A stretch of 64,000 bases of DNA from Chenopodium formosanum. Its lineage: Eukaryota; Streptophyta; Magnoliopsida; Caryophyllales; Amaranthaceae. Location of the stretch: contig CM044877.1 of assembly GCA_024500155.1 (NCBI GenBank), positions 11,723,501 to 11,787,500 of the forward strand, in the 5' to 3' direction. Within the stretch, counting starts at the first letter, position 1, and every line of letters begins with the position of its first letter. The notes below the pieces were generated by a model that saw nothing but the letters and a program-made list of their open reading frames with translations, searched no databases and was not told the DNA's origin. Shown here in pieces: positions 1-12,329 of the stretch. The position numbers were made by a program, and so were the translations under genes.

Positions 1-1326
1 AATGGAAAGATGATGTAGATGGACAGATATGAAAAAATTAGGAATAGAATATACCCCCAACTCAAATGACGGAAAAAACCGACTCATGCATGAACCTAAG
101 ACATGGTCATGGTGGCATATAAAAAGTGTGTGCTAAGACTAGTGAGTGAAGGTGACACGCTAAGACTCGTGTTGTGACCATGTGACTAGATTCAATTAAA
201 GACTTAACGAGGCATTATTATTAATAAAAATAATCGAATTGATTAGCAAACTGTTCAATTAGACACAAAGTGATGACTCGAGCAATATACTGAACTATCG
301 CCAAAACGACAGGACTGACGCCGCACTATGTAATGTAGCGCCAGACGACAGAGCTGTCGCCAGGTGCTACACTCCACAGAGTGGCGTTGCAGTCTAAATC
401 TCGGCGCCACTGCCGGAACGTTGATCTGGAACTGCTTTCGGTATTATTACTCTACAGGATATGCCTAAAGTCGTACTAAGTCAACTCTGATTAAATTATT
501 AGACTATAATTACCAAAATTAATTAATTAATTAAGCAAAGTCTTTTTAGCCATTAAGCAGTTTATTTTGTCTTAACACAAGTCAAACAAACGGTTAAAAA
601 AGTACACAATAGAGAATGCACATCCAAAAATGCACAATTAGTCAAATAGGCATAACATGATGCAATGAGTTTGCAACCTAACTATGGATCTAGTTCACTA
701 AAGTTCGGGATATGGGTTAGTCAAAGAGGGTCCATGGTTTATTGTCCGGATGCACTGCGCGGAAGCCTAACCGTGAAGGGTTGGCGCGAGTGGATGGGAC
801 ACCGCGAATTTAGAAAAACTGGAAGCATCGCATGAATCATAATAAGCATATTTGAGATTAGAAATTATAGTTGTTACCCTAAACATGATACTAGGAATCA
901 TTGTTGTCATTCAAAACATCAAGCATCCAAACATGATATTAGGAATCAAAATAACAACCTAGACATGATTTCTATATCATAATATCAATAAATCAATTAA
1001 AACACTTACTTGGATGCCTCGTATCTCTTTCTAATAACAAAATACACGCGTTAGTAACTTCAAGGAAAATATAAATCAAAGAATTAAATTAAATAATTGA
1101 AATAGAGATTAAGAAAGTTTAGATTAGATTTGGGACCAAACCCTAAGAAATATCAAACCTTTCACGTTTAGCGCAAAGGCAACTTCGAACTATGCTAGGT
1201 GTGTCTAGTGCTAATTTATGAGGAATTGTGTTTGTAAAAATCTAGGCTTAGAAAGAGAGAGAGAATCAAGAATTTCTTGATGAGAGTTAATGATTGTAGA
1301 TGAATGAAAACGGAGTTTTTAGGAGG

Positions 1327-1336
1327 CTATTTATAG
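1327..1336 (-). promoter_or_regulatory. LTR TATA box (minus strand)
   Basis: CTATTTATAG on the plus strand reads CTATAAATAG on the minus strand. It is followed in the direction of transcription by a CT-rich leader (GAGAGAGA on the plus strand). The same box lies at 44521-44530 in the related solo LTR. Confidence 0.6.
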
Positions 1337-1389
1337 AGAAAATCAGCCAAAAAGATAGAAAAACAATTCAGAGTTCTGACGTGAATAAA

Positions 1390-1511
1390 ACTTGATTAGC
1401 GCCAACACTGGCAATTAGCGCCAGACGCTAACATTAGCGTCAGACGCTAATGCTAGCGCCAGGCGCCAAGCTTAGCGTCAGGCGCTAATGCTGGCGTTAG
1501 GCGCTAATCAG
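1390..1511. repeat. CpG-rich dyad array in U3 (TAGCG-N5-CGCTA type)
   Basis: A cluster of near-palindromes with half sites TAGCG or GGCGC and their complements spaced by about 5 nt, for example TAGCGTCAGGCGCTA. Reading the LTR on the minus strand, the array lies just upstream of the TATA box. An equivalent array lies at 44586-44690. Confidence 0.7.
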
Positions 1512-2086
1512 GTTTTTTGACGCGTTTTCTAAAATTAGATAGAATTTAACCGTACAGGAGGATAAAATCGTATTTTCCTCAAAAACACTCTTTTATTCTG
1601 ACTAAAACTCTAAAAAGTCAACAAAAGTCAATTTATCAATGTTAATTGAGTTATGAATGAAAAGAACCTTCTAGAAGAATCTAGAAGACTAACCTAATTG
1701 CATTAGGAATGATAAATACATATTAGGCCCTCCCCTAGATCATTGGGTCGCATATAATGCTCAAACCGGGCCTAGTTTAGTAATTTGGCCATAACTTTCT
1801 CAATATTCATCGAAATTGGGCTTATAATATATCGTTGGAAAGCTCTTTTCAAGCCCCATCCAACTACACTATTATCGGACCCATATCATGGACCAACCAA
1901 ACTGGATTGTCTTATTTTCTTAAAATAGATTTTAAAAAACGGAGAGAAAAGAAAAGAAATTAAAACTATCCGCAGCACTAGACTTTCCACACTTTTACTT
2001 CATTCGATTATGATTTGACGTGAAAGGTACTTATCACCGGGTTTGGTTTTGGGGAGACACAAATGGGTTTCTACAAGCTTAATGGT

Positions 2087-3478
2087 TTTTGTTTGCTAGA
2101 TTTTCTAGGTATGGTGGTCCACATGAAAGATGTGGGCCAAGTGACATACAAGTCAGGTAGGGTTGCTGATGTGCACATTATCAGCATTGTTGAGGAAAGG
2201 TAACAAATTTGTTACCACACTAACAACACCTCTAACAATATACCTGCAGCAATATACTAATCTACTATTCCTTGCATTTGTAGCACTGGTACTAGACCCA
2301 TGATCATCTCAGCATGGGGCCAGCTTGCAACTTCAGACTGTGAACTCCTCAAAGATTGGGCATCCAATCCCTTGGTTGTTGGCTTAACTTCTCTGAAGCC
2401 TGCAACTCACAGAGGTTATACACATTTACACTATCTATTAGTTTTTATGTTCTGCCAAATCAAGTTGATGCTATCTTCACAGGCTTTTCCCTTCAATCAA
2501 GCATGTCTACAACAATTGACCCAACCCCTATTAATGAAAAAGTTGAGGGTTTAAGAGCTTGGTAAATAAACAAACTAAGTACTCATGATCATTCCTCAAA
2601 TTACATTGCATTATAGAAACATATTTTAAGCTCCCTTGATTAAGCAAACTTCTTTCTGCCCTTTTTTTTATGTCGATAGGGCCCATACACATCCAGATGT
2701 CATTGCTGACTACATGGCAAGGCAATTTGAATTCATGAATGTTGGTGATGAACCAATTCTCACAACACTTGATCAAATCATCAGTAAAACTGTGAGCTTT
2801 TCTATCAACTACTCCCTATCCCATTCCCACCAATACTTACTTTTTTACCTCACACCTATTCATCTAGGTTGACAACACTGTCCAAGAAGAAGTGTACACA
2901 ATCACAGTCACAATTCCAGATGCACAATTAAGCAACATCATTGCTTATATTGGCTGTGATGGTTGTGGTAAACGATGTGGCGTTGCTGCAAATGTGCCAT
3001 TTTTCTGCCCACATTGCCCTAACAAAAAATGCACTTCCACTGAAAGGAACACTTTCTTTTTCAGCATCCTTATATTGTGCAACCAATGACTCTTCCTAAT
3101 TAAAATACACTGACACCGGTACATTGCAGAGTCAATTTCACCTATGATGCTGCAGACAACACCGGAACATTTCGTCTAACTGCCTTTGGTCCTGTGTGTG
3201 AACAAATCCTTGAATTGTCTACATCAGAAATCTTTTAGAGGAAAATCAAGGTTCCTATTTAATCATACAAATAGCTTATTGAGTACAATCACTTATTTAT
3301 ATCTATTTTATTTTGTCATGAAACTTTCTTCTATTTCTCTCAGGATGATTGGAGTGACTTTGATCACCTTGATGCAGCTCTAAAAAACACACCAATGCAC
3401 ACCATACTTCACGCAGCACAATCATTAAACAGGGCAGGGGTGCTTAGGTGGGTAGTACAGTCAGTTTCCCGCCCCTGA
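2087..3478 (+). pseudogene. Replication protein A 70 kDa (RPA1)-like pseudogene, C-terminal part
   Basis: Seven exon-like segments read in order: to 2199, 2284-2414, 2483-2561, 2680-2791, 2868-3046, 3130-3250 and 3344-3478 (stop TGA). The early exons resemble the OB-fold DBD-B of RPA1 (motifs IISAWGQLA and VVGLTSLKPATHRGFSLQ). Exon 5 carries the DBD-C zinc-ribbon pattern C-x2-C then C-x2-C (GCDGCGKRC ... FFCPHCPNKKC). RPA1 binds single-stranded DNA in replication and repair. Reading frame continues across the junctions, but the exon 5 donor is GA instead of GT and exon 6 has an in-frame TAG, so it is probably dead. The 5' part ends near an LTR at 2075. Since some plant Helitrons carry RPA-like genes, this could be a Helitron gene rather than a host gene; a Helitron-type 3' end lies at 13371 on the same strand. 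Confidence 0.75.
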
Positions 3479-6360
3479 ATACCTGATCTGCTGATCTAAG
3501 GGCTTGTATTAGAACACATCGTTCTCGATAAGCATTGCTTATCATTTTGGGTTGTGTTCTTGTTTGAGACCTTATTGATTGTTGTTAGTATGTTAGCTCT
3601 TCTCTGACCACTTACCAAACATTAATCCTTTTGATTAGCACTTAAACCTTGCTTTAGTTGCTGTAGCTGTATGGACAGCTTACTGTTTTTGCCTTGCATG
3701 CACTTTCACTTAGGCTTACAAACAATGTCTATTTTGCATGCTTAACTAATACATGAATTCAACAATTCCTTGTATTATATACTCTAATGTTTCACAATCA
3801 ATGTATGCAATATTCCAATTAGCAGCATCTATTAACAATTCTGTTGTTTATCCCTTATTACTTGAGATTACACTCACTCATGCAATTAATTCTTTGCATA
3901 ACTACACCTATACAGACACTCTAGATCATGAAATCATTTAAGAAAATTACCAAATAAAAAAAAAAGAAAATAATTGTAATGTGTGAATTAGCTGTTTAAA
4001 TTAAAAACATATCAGCATTTCAACTGTTTTTTGTGATTTATTTCCTTATTAATGGTCAATCGTCATGTTTTTTTCCCTTCAAAATTCACACAATATCACA
4101 TTATTTTACATCACTGATTTTGGTTTCCTTTCTTAAAAATTAATTTTATTGAATTTGTAACAATTGTTTTGATGAAATTTAATGTGTAAAAAACCCAGAT
4201 TCATCGTTTGAAATATAAATATAGGCCGATTTGCTATGTAGCAAGTAAAAAAAAAGCAGATTTCAATATACAATACTTTTCTCTATTCTACTTAAGTTCG
4301 TTAAGATACAACCACCCATCAGACACATATTCAAAATGCTACAAAGTGTGACTATTGAAGAAATATCTAACCAGAAAATTTCATTAACATCTTATCTACT
4401 CAAAGTTAGAAACCTCAGGGAGATGTTTGTCATTGTTGTATGTTCAATGTTTTCCATTTTAGCAAACACTACAGCTGATAATTTGCTGCTAATTTAAATG
4501 TATTCTTGGCTCCAAATTATGATCTCTGCCATCTGCAATCTACACTCCTCAAAGTCTTCTCCTTTTCTCTCTAATCTGTATAATGATTATCTTGTAATTT
4601 AGCTGTATCTGAACATAGTATGTTAAGCCCTCAATTTGGATTTGGTCAATCAAAACTACTATTGATAATTTGACTAAATAATGAAGCAATTTACTCTTTC
4701 CTTGAAGTCCAGTTCAAAGAATACCTTTAAAATTGAAGAGCATAGTGAACTTTGCAGTACAAACTCAATGTTAGAATTATGCGAATTAATAAAATCGAGA
4801 GACATTTTATTAACCAATAATTTTGTTCATTGGTTTACAGTGACTAAACTAGCACCCAACACCACAACTCATGTGAGAGATAAACATAAAAACTTAGCAG
4901 TTTACATTACACACTACATCAGAAATTAAACTCATATTCAACGATATTCTGCTAATAGACTTCCCTCAAAAAATATAATTGAACAGGTCAAAATTTGTAG
5001 ATAATTCTACACAAAAACACTTGTCCAGAAGCACACAAAACAAGCTACTAACTACCTAAGAAGTACACAAAGGCTGAGAAACAAATAGTATGTTTATGAT
5101 CTCTCAGAAACAATGATCGGGCCTTGAGAACAGTGGTACTAAATTCTAAAATTAGCCTTACTTATACCAATAATTTTGCCAACATTAAATTAACTACTTC
5201 AGCTATTCTTCTCCAAAAGAATTGAAGCCAATCTATTCAAAAAATGCTGCTCAATTTTGTCCTTCCTAATTATACAATCAAATCCTTAAGCCTTAACCCC
5301 ACATGCACTAATTCTACCACCAACAGGACATCTTGTGCTATAGTAACTCTCCTTGAAATTGAAACTTCGTTCATACATCCAACAGCAAGCAACTATCAAG
5401 CTTCAACACACAATATTACCTCTACATAGTTATTCAATTACTTCCAAAAAATAATCAAAATAGGCTTGTAAAATAAGCATGAACAGAAAACCATGGCCTA
5501 ATATAATATGTATTTCGACCTTAATTACTTAACAATATACTATAAACAACAATCCCAATAAACCTGTCCTTAATTCCATCATCAAGGAATAGCAAATCAG
5601 ACTGAATTTGGCCATCAGACACAGGTCAATGTTTGCTATTTTCTGGCTGATTCAAAGCCAACCCACAAACCTTCACTTAACATATAACACCCAATATTGC
5701 ATTGCTCAATAAGACCTAGGTACAAACAAACAAGCAGACCCACTCACACTGAAATGTAAAGAAAATAAAAAGGAAGAAAACATCATTTAGTTCACTATAG
5801 AATAGCTCAACATCATTTAGTAATAGGAAGGAGAAATTGATGCTTGAATGGAAATTGACAACAACTACACAACTTGCAAAACGATATGGAGACTACAACC
5901 TACATGGCTGCATGTCACATAGTTAAAATAAGTTCATATCTTATCCTAACTTAATAGTCTAAATACTATGTCATTCCCCTTATTCATCACTTCTCTTCCA
6001 CATTGAACACTTTGATTTTATGGTGAAGTACATTGTGGCTTTATGACTCGAAAATGAATTAATATATCTCGTTCAACCGCTATCAAACCAATTATAAGCA
6101 TTAATAAATTTAGACAAAATGCATTTAATCTCACACACAATGTCCACCATCAGAGTCAGTAAACATTCTGTAAACACATCATCATCAATAATTCGAATAC
6201 TTAATTTTAAAAGGGAAAGCACCTAAATTCATACATCAATTCATCCAACTTTAATACATAATTTTAATCCAAAATAAATAAATTGTCTTTTGATAACTAA
6301 CAAACCCCTAAATTCATATCTACTTAAGCGAACAAAAAAGAAAAAAAAAAACTTGAATAC
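3479..6360. other. AT-rich stretch without recognisable gene
   Basis: Follows the RPA-like pseudogene. Only short scattered ORFs are present, and I saw no domain, TIR pair or LTR. It may be interior of the proposed Helitron. Confidence 0.5.
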
Positions 6361-7098
6361 TTAGTCATAATCAAAACCATAGGCTTCGTCATCGCTTTCA
6401 GACATCTTAGAAGAATGATAATGGTAAGGATAACCATTATCCGCCTCCGAGGAATCGTCCTGCTCCTCAGCCTCTTCTTCCTCATCTTCTTGCTCCTCTT
6501 CCTGGTTGACTTGCGGCTGTTGCTGCCCCTGCTGCACTGCACCAGCACCCTCAACCCCATCAGCAGGTTCCTCTTGTTCTGCTTCAGCATAGGCAGCCAC
6601 CTTTGAATCAATTACATGCTTCAATATGCCCTCATCCTCGCTGATATCCATATCAGCCTCCCCTCCTTCGGCCCCAACACCAAAAGCCAACTCACCACCA
6701 CTACATTGATCCCTAAATTTAGATGGCTCACCTTGGAAACCTACATATCTTCTCATTCTCACTGGCTCTTCATCATAATCGCTTTCAACTTTAATTGGTG
6801 TATCATAGTTGCTTCCGAGTTTAGGTTCTTTACCCTTGCTTTCGGGTTAGACCTCCTTACCCTTGATTCCGAGTTTGACCTCCTTACCCTTGCTCTTCCT
6901 CTGAGCAACCTCAGCGCACTTAGCTAATTGTGCATCACAATCTTTCATTGCCTCCATCAATTCATCCAACTTCTTTGTAGCTTCCGTTCGGACTTCCGCG
7001 GTTGCCACAAATTGTCCGCGTAAATTATCTTTGCGCTTATCTAAAAACTTTCGGTACCAATCATTAAAAATAGTATCATCATCCTCATTTCCAGCCAT
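6361..7098 (-). pseudogene. Unknown acidic nuclear-type protein ORF with one in-frame stop
   Basis: From an ATG at 7098 in a strong context (CACCATGGC) the frame encodes MAGNEDDDTIFNDW, then a helical basic-acidic segment, and stops at TAA (6847-6849). The same frame reopens at once and runs to a stop at 6361-6363, so the frame spans 245 codons with a single interruption. Around the stop is an imperfect KGKEVKLG / KGKEPKLG repeat. The C-terminal half is Gln-rich, then very acidic (runs of E and D), ending in a Ser-Asp-Glu-rich tail. I do not recognise a family. It has no signal peptide or membrane segment. An upstream in-frame ATG at 7188 adds 30 hydrophobic residues but has a weaker context. 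It could be a Helitron-carried gene fragment. Confidence 0.5.
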
Positions 7099-7404
7099 GG
7101 TGATGGTTTGAATTTCAATTGAGAATACGGAAGAAGAAGATGAAAGAGAAAGGAAAAGCTTTTCAACTTTCAAAGAAAAGTAGAGCAAACTTGGGGAAAT
7201 GTGTGATGATCAATTTCTTCCTTTTATTAAAGAGAAAACCGTCACTTATTAAAAATCATGTCTTTTCATTTATCTATCATACCATGCAAAAGAAGAAGAA
7301 GAGTTTCACTGTTTTATACGACGCACATAGCACGCGGAAACACTTCAGTTTTTTTTGTTACACATGAAACCTAACTACCGATACACTACTACAAAATGAG
7401 TAAA

Positions 7405-7525
7405 ATCTCGACGCTTAAGCCTCGACGCCGAGGTAACAGTGTTAGTGGGTAAATACCATATGCGTGTTTTCTGGACGCTTTTTTAGGTCGATATTAATTT
7501 TTGACGCCAAAAAGCGTCGAGAATG
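7405..7525. repeat. CACTA left subterminal repeats
   Basis: Several direct and inverted copies of TCGACGC / GCGTCGA separated by a few bases, within 150 bp of the CACTA left end. Confidence 0.75.
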
Positions 7526-10149
7526 CTAGCCTGTGCCAGTCACGTGACTGTAATTATCTCAGTTCACTATCTCAGATTTAATTTGAGAATATTAAAACCG
7601 CCCAAAGCAAACACAAAACCCCTTTCAATTCTCAGTTCTCAAACCTTACTATTCATCCTCTCTACGACTCTACTTCATCCTAAGTTCGCAATGAGGTTTA
7701 GAGCGTCATGAATGTCAAAATCAGATCTTGGTTCTCCTTGCAGTCTTGCACTGCTCATTTGCTTGCTGAATATCTCTGTTCGCCTTTAATGGCGTTCAAT
7801 TTCATCTCTTTCGATCTTTGTCGATAATATTCAGGTACCTTGTTTCTTCTATGGCTTAAATTTTGTTTTGTTAGATTGAGTTCTTTATATTGTGTTTAGA
7901 AGTAATGTCACGAAATTATGGTCATAAATAGGTTTGATTCATGAGCGATAAATATTTTAGGGTTTCTTTTTGTTCTACTATTTGAATAAAATTCCAAATA
8001 ATTAGCCCTCTTTTATTCTTTGTATGAATGAAGTTCAATTTAGATCTCTTTAATTAACCTTGTATCGTGTTAATTTGTTAATTGGGATTCTGTTTTGCAA
8101 TTTTTTGGTATGAGTTCAGAAATTACATAAATTGGGTTTGGATTGTTTGGAGTTTGATGTAATTGAATACTAGGGGGGTCTATAGTGGCGCTTATCTGTG
8201 TTTAGAAAATCAATAAAACAAGGAAATTGATTGCATTTTAACAATCATTGAATGTAATTCATTGAGAGAGAGTAAGAAAGGTTACTAGTAAGCTGTGCGG
8301 TGGGTAGTGTGGAAGGGGAGGAATTTGTTCCTAGCGTATATGTGCTATAATTGTTCTTCTAGTGTACATTGGTGAAGTAGATTACTTTGCTATGAATTAT
8401 ATTGTTTTAATATTGATGTCTCATCAAAAGGATTTTTTTTTCATTGAATATAGGAATTCTTTTGTTACTAAGGTTTTGGTACAAAGTGAAAAACGATAAC
8501 TAAATTGAAGATAATGGATTAGGTTGTATATTTAATAAGATTATGGATTATTTTGCTGACATTTGTTGAATGCAGGAACTTGACTTTCATTCCAAGTTGG
8601 ACTGATTTATAACCTTGATGGGTATGTCTCTAGATGATTGTATTGTTTTCTAAAATTGGACTCTCATTTCATGCTTTTGCTTTTATGAAATGTTCCAAAT
8701 TCTAATCAGAGTGAAATGTTCCAAATTCCAGTCAAGAAGACAGTACATGAATATAAACTGGTCCAAAAACCATATTGCAACTTTGGTAGAGATGTTATGA
8801 AGGGCTCTTAAATCTTCAAAAGTTATTTCATTGGAAATTGGGCTAAGAGGGACTATATTTTGGGAACTTTATACATATGCATAAAGCTATTTTTTAAAAT
8901 TAATTAAATTAGTGTAATGGTTTTGCCTTTTCTACATAGCTTATTAAACTTAATAGGTAATTAGGGAGTATTAATAACTGGACAAAAGAGTTCAATGGAT
9001 GTCTATTAATCCATTATATGTATGACATGCTTAAGTAAGAAAATTTGACAAATATTATGTCTTGAATTTATTTGGTGCACTGGTTGAGAAAGTATTGTTT
9101 CTTTTAGCGTCTGATGTATGCTCGTTATTTGATAAGTTCTTGTATTTTATTGTTGTTATTCTTATTTATTTGTGGTTGTGGTAGATGGGAAAAGGAGTAC
9201 GTGACTAGGTGGGGTATGAGATATGACTATTTTTCCCAAGCCAAAACGCTTTCCTTTTAGTAAGGGGTGGCATCTTACAGTCTTACTCCATATAAGAGGT
9301 TACTTATTCTTGTAAATGAATTATCTTTAGTCTCTCTACACTTAAGGTGATTTATTCTAATAAAGATGAGTACTTATTATGTGTATAAAATTTGGCTTGG
9401 GTGACATTTAGCTTCAATAGCTGTTGCTTTTATTATGAAATATTCATTCTTAGGTTTTATATCATATTATCAATATCCATGATTGAGTTTTTTTGTTGAT
9501 GTATGATCTTAATTTAAAATTCCACTCTGTTAGCTCAGATTTGAGGCTGGAACACTAGCTATTTGTGAAGCCATTGAGATTAAGAGCAGCTATTAACTAT
9601 TTATTTAGAATCGTCATTACATGGTAGATCATTGTCTTACACTTGATATCTTCATGTCTTGTCGCTTATTGATTTCTTATATTCATTAGCTTTGATTTTT
9701 AAAACTTTAATCTCTAATATCGTACCTTGAATGGAGCTTTCGGCAGTCACATTCTTTGTTCATAAGAAGGTAGGATATAATTAATCAATATGACTTTTGA
9801 CATTTTGAGCATGGAGTATGGATTCTTGATATTTTTGCATTTAACTTCCTTATGTTATATGGATATCCATATCTGTAAGTCATAAACATTTTGCCATGTT
9901 TTATGTAAACAACTCTATGATTCATTTATGCATAATGTAGATAGTGATTGATTCTATTACATTAATTATTACTATACACACTTTGTTTTTAGTTCTACAC
10001 CATTGCTTTGGTATTAAGGGGCCTGCAGACAATTTATATAAACGATACTATACGCAAGTGTTATATTAATCCATATTTTATTTCTCTCCGTCTTCTCATT
10101 ATTCTAATGTATTAATCCATTGCACCTATTGTTGTCTACTTGTCTAGTT

Positions 10150-10320
10150 TTGTTGCTGTGCTGGATCTAGAACTGAATTTTAGAACTAAAAATCAGGTTT
10201 GAAATCAGAGCTGAAATCCAGAATTGAATTCAGAGCTGAAATCCGGAACTAAATTCAGAACTGAATACAGATCTGAATTCAGAACTGAAAATCAGATTGA
10301 AATCATATGTGAAATTCAAA
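10150..10320 (+). repeat. Short tandem repeats of a GAACTGAATTCA-like unit
   Basis: About a dozen degenerate copies of a 10-14 nt unit (GAACTGAATTCA, GAGCTGAAATCC and similar) inside the CACTA interior. Confidence 0.7.
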
Positions 10321-10324
10321 ATGC

Positions 10325-10325
<1 letters not shown>

Positions 10326-10360
<35 letters not shown>
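10326..10360. repeat. (TG)n microsatellite
   Basis: Uninterrupted TG dinucleotides, about 17 units. Confidence 0.97.
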
Positions 10361-10362
<2 letters not shown>

Positions 10363-10839
10363 GCGCCGATTATCCTTTTTATTAGCTTTGTCATTGTTTA
10401 TCTTTACTTATATACTTGTTGAACCTCATTTAAATTGTTTAATCTTATGCTTTGATATTTATCATGGTATAATTATGGTGCTTCATTATACTTGGTTGAT
10501 ACAAAGACTTTTATTAGTTTCTATTGTAGACTAGTCCTTAATATGCTCTGAAAATTGTAGTTTTCTCAGCAATGTATGTTCTGGTTTAAATGCATTGGTC
10601 TTTTAGTTGTTGTTTGAATACAGAATATTGAATCTTGAGCCTATATTATGTAATGTACTAATTTTTACTTTTTTTTTTAAAAGATTGGAAAAGGCAATGT
10701 AGGTGCAACAAGAGAATAGGCCGGAACACTTGAGCATCAAAACAAGCGACTATATATAAGTCCATCATCTATCTATTTTTGTTTTTAATCTTATATTAGT
10801 GATGTATTTATTTAGGGACAAGCTACTGTAATATGCGAC

Positions 10840-10842
<3 letters not shown>

Positions 10843-10901
<59 letters not shown>
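10843..10901. repeat. (TA)n microsatellite
   Basis: Uninterrupted TA dinucleotides, nearly 30 units. Confidence 0.97.
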
Positions 10902-10913
<12 letters not shown>

Positions 10914-11294
10914 TGTGTTGATGTTTTCTTTTATAAATTTGGTAATTCACTACGTACTCTTATTATTGTTGACTAATTTTTTTTTATAAATTTGGTAATT
11001 AACTACATACTCTTATTTATGATAAATTTAAATAACTATAATGTATGTATGAATGGTAATAATTTAATCAAAGGAATAAAAAAAAAGAAAAAAAAAGCTT
11101 AAAAAATAAATCTAGGTGCTTTTTAATGTCTACATAATTGCACATTTTCAAATTTCAAAGACTTTCCCGCCATACCATTGGCTGACACGAATAAACGCAA
11201 GACAACAAAAAGCATCGCAAAATTTGATTATGTGGACAGGAAAAATTGTCGCTAAAAAACTACATACATTTGGGATAATGCGCGAAATACGTAA

Positions 11295-11488
11295 TTTTGG
11301 ACGCTTCGTATATTAGTTTGGACAATAAAAAGCGTCGAGAATCTCGACGCTTTTTTGTGTCTCCGAAAAATTTTCGACTCTTGGATTTGCGACGCTTTTT
11401 TGCAGCGTCGAGTTATTATTTTTCGACGCTTTTTAGCGTCGAAAAAAGGCCTAAAAAGCGTCCAAAAAACACGCATTTTGTAGTAGTG
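11295..11488. repeat. CACTA right subterminal repeats and terminus
   Basis: Six or more copies of GCGTCGA / TCGACGC within 190 bp, ending in TTTTGTAGTAGTG. Confidence 0.8.
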
Positions 11489-11820
11489 ATACTAAAGTCA
11501 CGTAATAACTATTCCAAAAAATTATCAGTAGTCGATTTCAATTTAAGACTAAGAGCAACATCATGTTAATAACAAAACAAAGTGTATTTTATTAATTTTT
11601 GAAATCGTACCATCATATTTGAATCGATTTATTATTTTGAATTATTAAAATACCAAATATGTAAAACACCTAAGATTTTTAAATTCTATACATGGCTTAT
11701 TTCAATTCTTATTTTTCATAACATTAAGCTTATTTCAATTGTTATTTCATAACACATTAGGCTAATAATAGCACTCTAATTCACACTATCAAAGATTATT
11801 ATTGCACCAACACAAATACA

Positions 11821-12027
11821 TTAAAAATCAGCACTCAATTGTAATGTAACATGAAACACTATAGGATTTCCATGCTCATAACTAACAATCGCCCCTTCAT
11901 CAATTTGTATATCATAATAGTCAATCACAGCAGCAACTCCATTTTTGATAAAACATTTAATAACACGTCTCTTAATTTTCAACTGAGCATTAAACTGAAT
12001 ATCATAAAGTTGCACAACAACATCCAT
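11821..12027 (-). CDS. Small hypothetical ORF, 68 aa
   Basis: An ORF starting MDVVVQLYDIQFNAQLKIK with beta-strand-like alternation of hydrophobic residues. It lies just downstream, in the same orientation, of the 58-codon ORF at 12153-12329, so the two could be exons of one decayed gene. No family recognised. Confidence 0.25.
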   Translation of the reverse strand: MDVVVQLYDIQFNAQLKIKRRVIKCFIKNGVAAVIDYYDIQIDEGAIVSYEHGNPIVFHVTLQLSADF

Positions 12028-12152
12028 TGATTTTGAAAACGAACAAACTGTGCTTTAGCAAAGTCCAACGTGCATTCTGCACCAATTCAAACATTAAATA
12101 ACACCATAAAAAAAAATTATCCATAATAAACAATCACTATATAAACTGAGTT

Positions 12153-12329
12153 TTAAAAAAACCATACAATAATTCCTTCTGAATGATATGCTTTAGAAAG
12201 CACAAATTTAAAGTACAGCCCTTCCCAATCAGCTGCCATATCATTCAACCAAGCATGTGTTTCGGCTACTGTTTCCCGAGACCCTTGCACAAAAGGCTTG
12301 CGTCCACGCCTACCACCTCTACTCGCCAT
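12153..12329 (-). CDS. Small hypothetical ORF, 58 aa, basic N-terminus
   Basis: Starts MASRGGRRGRKPFVQGSRET with an Arg/Gly-rich basic start, then a WLNDMAADWEGLYF segment with several aromatic residues. It ends at a TAA inside a T run. No family recognised. The composition looks more protein-like than the AT-rich surroundings. It may be a fragment carried by the proposed Helitron. Confidence 0.3.
   Translation of the reverse strand: MASRGGRRGRKPFVQGSRETVAETHAWLNDMAADWEGLYFKFVLSKAYHSEGIIVWFF

Larger units (their letters stand above)
1..2075 (-). mobile_element. Truncated LTR retrotransposon: 5' LTR plus leader, cut by window edge
   Basis: Read on the minus strand, an LTR starts at 2075 (TGTAGAAACCC) and runs leftward. 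It has the same start as the solo LTR at 43319-45254 and the LTRs at 15147 and 22737. From about 825 to 1 the sequence is instead homologous to the leader between LTR and gag of the 15147 element (compare 17340-17560 reversed). The LTR 3' end and primer-binding site appear deleted near 825, since I could not find the TGGCGACTCC-type site. The element abuts an RPA-like pseudogene at 2076 and no target duplication can be checked because the other end lies outside the window. Any gag would lie beyond base 1. Confidence 0.8.
7540..11290. other. CACTA interior, no recognisable coding sequence
   Basis: AT-rich, with gene-leader-like sequence near the left side (7540-7860) and several AG/GT junction-like sites. 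I found no conserved protein motif in any frame. Confidence 0.5.
7384..11488. mobile_element. Non-autonomous CACTA (En/Spm-type) transposon, complete ends
   Basis: The left end CACTACTACAAAATG and right end CATTTTGTAGTAGTG (reversed: CACTACTACAAAATG) are exact inverted repeats, flanked by a 3-bp target duplication ATA (7381-7383 and 11489-11491). Both ends hold clusters of the subterminal repeat TCGACGCTT / AAAGCGTCGA (7405-7525 and 11295-11465), as expected for transposase binding in CACTA elements. The 3.8-kb interior has no transposase or other recognisable domain. It starts like a gene 5' region (7540-7700) and continues with intron-like AT-rich sequence, so it may carry a captured noncoding or decayed gene. 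The second CACTA at 14658-27946 shares the terminal repeats. Confidence 0.9.

Noticed and set aside
10325..10534. ORF starting with a Cys-Val repeat
   Set aside because: Produced by the (TG)n microsatellite; no protein features beyond it.
10765..10950. Minus ORF with Ile-Tyr repeat
   Set aside because: Translation of the (TA)n microsatellite.
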